35,207 nt of DNA, from positions 1-35,207 of the forward strand of contig JAJZZA010000033.1 of assembly GCA_021797825.1 (NCBI GenBank), given 5' to 3'. Both the position numbers and the translations under genes were made by a program. The DNA comes from Bacillota bacterium. Lineage in GTDB: Bacteria > Bacillota > Sulfobacillia > Sulfobacillales > Sulfobacillaceae. Shown in pieces: positions 32,963 through 35,207 of the stretch. Numbering within the stretch: position 1 is the stretch's first letter; the number at the start of each line of letters is the position of its first letter. The notes below the pieces were generated by a model that saw nothing but the letters and a program-made list of their open reading frames with translations, did no database searches and was not told the origin of the DNA.

Positions 32963-34156
32963 ATGGAAGAGAACAATCGGGTAATCCGCAACCTGGATTA
33001 TATTAGCCTGGCAGTGATGTATTTGACCTCGGGCCTGAGTCTTTTTTTAATCGCGGGCGCGACCCAGACCATCGCTCCGGCCTCCGATCCGCTTTATTTT
33101 GTCAAACGGCAGATTATCTGGATTGTGCTGGGGACCGTGGCGGTGGCGGTAATCGCAGCCATCCCCTACGCGCGCTTTCGCCAATTGAGCCCAGTGTTGT
33201 ATTGGGGATCCATCGCACTGCTGGCGTACGTGCTGGTTAAGGGGCACACCACCCTCGGCGCCCAGCGCTGGATTAATGTCGGGCCCTTTCAATTGCAGCC
33301 GTCCGAGTTTGCGAAGATCGCGGTCGTCATTACCTTGGCCACGCATTTGAGCCGAAAAGAACGGCTCGACCGATGGCGGGACTTAATCTCCCCCCTAATC
33401 CATGTGGGGATACCCATGCTGCTCATCCTAAAACAGCCGGACTTGGGCACGACGCTCGTCTTCGTCGCCATTACCGCCGGAATGTTCTACCTGGCGGGGG
33501 TGCCGGCGTTGAAAATGCTGCTGATGTTTCCGGGCGGGCTTTTGGCGATGATCGGTTGGATCTACCTCCACCTCCGTTTCCCCCAAGTGTGGATACCCAT
33601 GCACCAGTACCAGTTGAATCGCCTCATCATCTTTCTCAATCCCAACAAAGATCCGCTGGGGGCTGGCTTTAACGTCATCCAATCGCGGATTGCGGTGGGC
33701 ACCGGCGGCTTGTGGGGAACCGGCATTGGAGCGGCCCATGCCAGCCAGTTGAGTTTTTTGCCGGAATCATATACCGACTTTATTTTCGCCGTGATCGGCA
33801 AGGAATTGGGTTTCGTGGGGTCCATGGCGATTTTGGCCGTTTATCTGCTGTTAATCGCCCGGGGCTTGTTTATTGCGGTTCAGGCCAAGGATCGGTACGG
33901 AACCTTGTTGGCGGCGGGGGTGGTGGCCATGTTTTCCTTTCATGTGCTGGAAAGCGCGGGCATGGCTTCCGGCATCATGCCGGTGGCTGGAGTGCCCTTG
34001 CCCTTTATGAGTTATGGCGGATCGGCATTTCTCACGGATGCCGCCGGCATCGGCATTCTGATCAACGTGTATGCACGCCGAAAAGCCCACAGTTACCGCA
34101 CCGCGGGCGAAGTTCCCGCCGTGTTATACTCGACTAAGCGAAAAGTCAACCCGTAA
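32963..34156 (+). CDS. rodA: Rod-shape glycosyltransferase RodA (SEDS family)
   Basis: The 397-aa polytopic protein is a SEDS peptidoglycan polymerase. Typical segments are AQRWINVGPFQLQPSEFAKIAVVI, LKQPDLGTTLVFVAI, GAGFNVIQSRIAVGTGGLWGTGIG, SFLPESYTDFIFAVIGKELGFVGS and PVAGVPLPFMSYGGSAFLTDAAGIGIL. ATG 32963 follows AAGGGG; the frame extends to TTG 32942. Its place after minE and mreBCD suits RodA better than FtsW. TATACT at 32910-32915 may be a -10 box, but no good -35 was found. Confidence 0.93.
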   Translation: MEENNRVIRNLDYISLAVMYLTSGLSLFLIAGATQTIAPASDPLYFVKRQIIWIVLGTVAVAVIAAIPYARFRQLSPVLYWGSIALLAYVLVKGHTTLGAQRWINVGPFQLQPSEFAKIAVVITLATHLSRKERLDRWRDLISPLIHVGIPMLLILKQPDLGTTLVFVAITAGMFYLAGVPALKMLLMFPGGLLAMIGWIYLHLRFPQVWIPMHQYQLNRLIIFLNPNKDPLGAGFNVIQSRIAVGTGGLWGTGIGAAHASQLSFLPESYTDFIFAVIGKELGFVGSMAILAVYLLLIARGLFIAVQAKDRYGTLLAAGVVAMFSFHVLESAGMASGIMPVAGVPLPFMSYGGSAFLTDAAGIGILINVYARRKAHSYRTAGEVPAVLYSTKRKVNP

Positions 34157-34172
34157 TCGGGGAGGGTCCCTT

Positions 34173-34796
34173 TTGAGTCTGTTGCTGGCGGAAACGTTTC
34201 CGGTCACGGCCTTTGACTATCATTGGCAGAAGATTATCTACGGATGGACGGCAATCAATCCGCTTGTCAATGGCTTGGGCATCGTGCTAGCCCGTTATGC
34301 GCCAGAAATTTGGGCCGGTGTTTTCTTGTTGCTTTGGTTTTGGCCGCCGCTGCGCCAGAACCGCGCGCGGCGGGCGGTCGTCTATGCGACGGTGGCCGGA
34401 GTGCTGGCGTTGATGGTGAGTGTGGCGCTGTCGCATGGGCTTCCTTATCGCCCGCGGCCTTTCGTGCTGGAGCCGCATCTCGTGCGCAGCCTTATCCCCC
34501 ATCCGCCGGACACCTCGTTTCCCAGCGACCATGCCGCAGGCAGTTTTGCTTTCGCGACGGCCTTGTTTTTCGCCGGACGGCGAGATGGCTGGTGGGCCAT
34601 CCTGTTAGCGGTCTTGGTGAGCATCGCGCGCGTTTTTGTGGGGGTGCATTGGCCGACCGACGTCATTGCGGGCGGAGCCATCGGAGTGGCGGCCGGGGTT
34701 TTGGTGCTGGCGGCGAGAAAATATCTGGAAGGCCTGGTGCGTGTGCTCTTCACCATATTCCGCTTTCAACCCGAGCGCCGCTACCGCTACCGCTGA
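34173..34796 (+). CDS. PAP2-family phosphatase, probable undecaprenyl-diphosphatase
   Basis: The 207-aa membrane protein has the three acid-phosphatase motifs: RPRPF in SHGLPYRPRPF, PSDHAAGSFAFA, and SIARVFVGVHWPTDVIAG. In the first motif the usual distant Lys is not obvious. BcrC-like PAP2 enzymes recycle undecaprenyl pyrophosphate for wall synthesis, which suits the preceding rodA. The start is TTG 34173 after GGGGAGGG, 16 bp past the rodA stop. The C-terminus is strongly basic (ERRYRYR). Confidence 0.85.
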   Translation: MSLLLAETFPVTAFDYHWQKIIYGWTAINPLVNGLGIVLARYAPEIWAGVFLLLWFWPPLRQNRARRAVVYATVAGVLALMVSVALSHGLPYRPRPFVLEPHLVRSLIPHPPDTSFPSDHAAGSFAFATALFFAGRRDGWWAILLAVLVSIARVFVGVHWPTDVIAGGAIGVAAGVLVLAARKYLEGLVRVLFTIFRFQPERRYRYR

Positions 34797-35132
34797 GCCA
34801 GCGGGCGGTCGCCGCGCAGCGGTTTCCGCAAGAGACGCGCCGGGTTTGGGTGCATCGCTTCGGGGGAGGTTGTAACTACTTCGAGCTTTTTCCGCTGTGC
34901 TGAACCCGTTGGTATGTCAGGGTTTGTGGGCCCCCCTCAGAACATTTTCCCCCACCAGCGGACGAAGGAATGCGGGCTTCCAGCACGCGGTCGGGCGATT
35001 CGCACCGATTTGACCCCACCCGGTGGGCGGTCTTCGAAAATACCGGAAACCCGCATGCGGACACACAAAACGGGCCGAGCTCTGGTAAAATCGAGGTAAC
35101 ACACCACACTTTACCGCAAGGAGCTGACCCGT
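34797..35132 (+). other. Spacer leading to a transposase gene
   Basis: No gene is supported. The final part carries TAAAAT (35086-35091), a possible -10, and AAGGAGC (35118-35124) serving the following start. The left end of an insertion sequence should lie in here, but its inverted repeat cannot be recognised without the other end. Confidence 0.4.
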
Positions 35133-35207
35133 ATGGCTATCATACCACAACCATCCTTTTTTAGTTGGGATCAACTCGCCGAACTGGGAGATTTGGAACG
35201 CTTGGTG
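35133..35207 (+). CDS. Transposase, N-terminal 25 codons (IS1182/DUF772-like)
   Basis: The gene starts at ATG 35133 behind AAGGAGCTG and runs off the window in frame. The 25 residues (MAIIPQPSFFSWDQLAELG, then DLERLV) resemble the N-terminus of IS1182-type transposases with the DUF772 helical domain, which often open with a similar IPQPSLFSW sequence and continue with LGDLERL. Completeness cannot be judged. Confidence 0.65.
   Translation, partial: MAIIPQPSFFSWDQLAELGDLERLV

Overview
The window is GC-rich DNA from a spore-forming, Gram-positive bacterium of the Firmicutes. The gene set fits a Sulfobacillus-like or other early-branching Clostridia-type lineage: lonB-lonA-ysxC, a T-box valS-folC pair, a DUF4321-maf-radC-mreBCD-minCDE-rodA run with a MinE (absent from Bacillus), AAGGAGG-type ribosome binding sites, and GTG/TTG starts. 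The genus is an inference from gene content only.

The main result is that lonB is split in two. Its 5' part (34-470: membrane anchor and Walker A) and its 3' part (13846-15106: Walker B and Ser/Lys protease domain) are separated by a 13,381-bp element. Both junctions carry the same 6-bp core, GGACCC (465-470 and 13846-13851). Recombination between the two cores restores one uninterrupted reading frame of 563 codons that matches the LonB family through the joint (GIAD|PLIGSVHDP). A large serine recombinase is encoded 48 bp inside the left junction, preceded by an overlapping 76-codon gene that could be its accessory or directionality factor. The layout is that of skin-type intervening elements in sporulation genes (sigK skin, SPbeta in spsM).

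Element cargo, left to right: recombinase operon (-); RCK-gated K+ channel (-); unknown 130-aa protein (-); decayed IS1595-type transposase (-); a four-gene operon (-) of GntR/FCD regulator, one-cysteine Asp/Glu-racemase-superfamily enzyme (arylmalonate-decarboxylase-like), HpPgdA/PuuE-type deacetylase and GAF protein; a divergent MFS organic-anion symporter (+) sharing an operator region with the regulator; about 1.1 kb of decayed sequence; and a MarR-MFS efflux cassette (+). There are no structural phage genes.

Right of the element is ordinary chromosome. lonB ends at a terminator and is followed by lonA and ysxC. Then come a histidine phosphatase, an EamA transporter, a GNAT acetyltransferase and a substrate-binding lipoprotein. 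A solitary short groES is followed by a T-box leader controlling valS-folC. The last block is the cell-shape and division cluster: DUF4321, maf, radC, mreB, mreC, mreD, minC (lacking the usual N-terminal domain), minD, minE, rodA and a PAP2 phosphatase. The window ends in the first 25 codons of a transposase.
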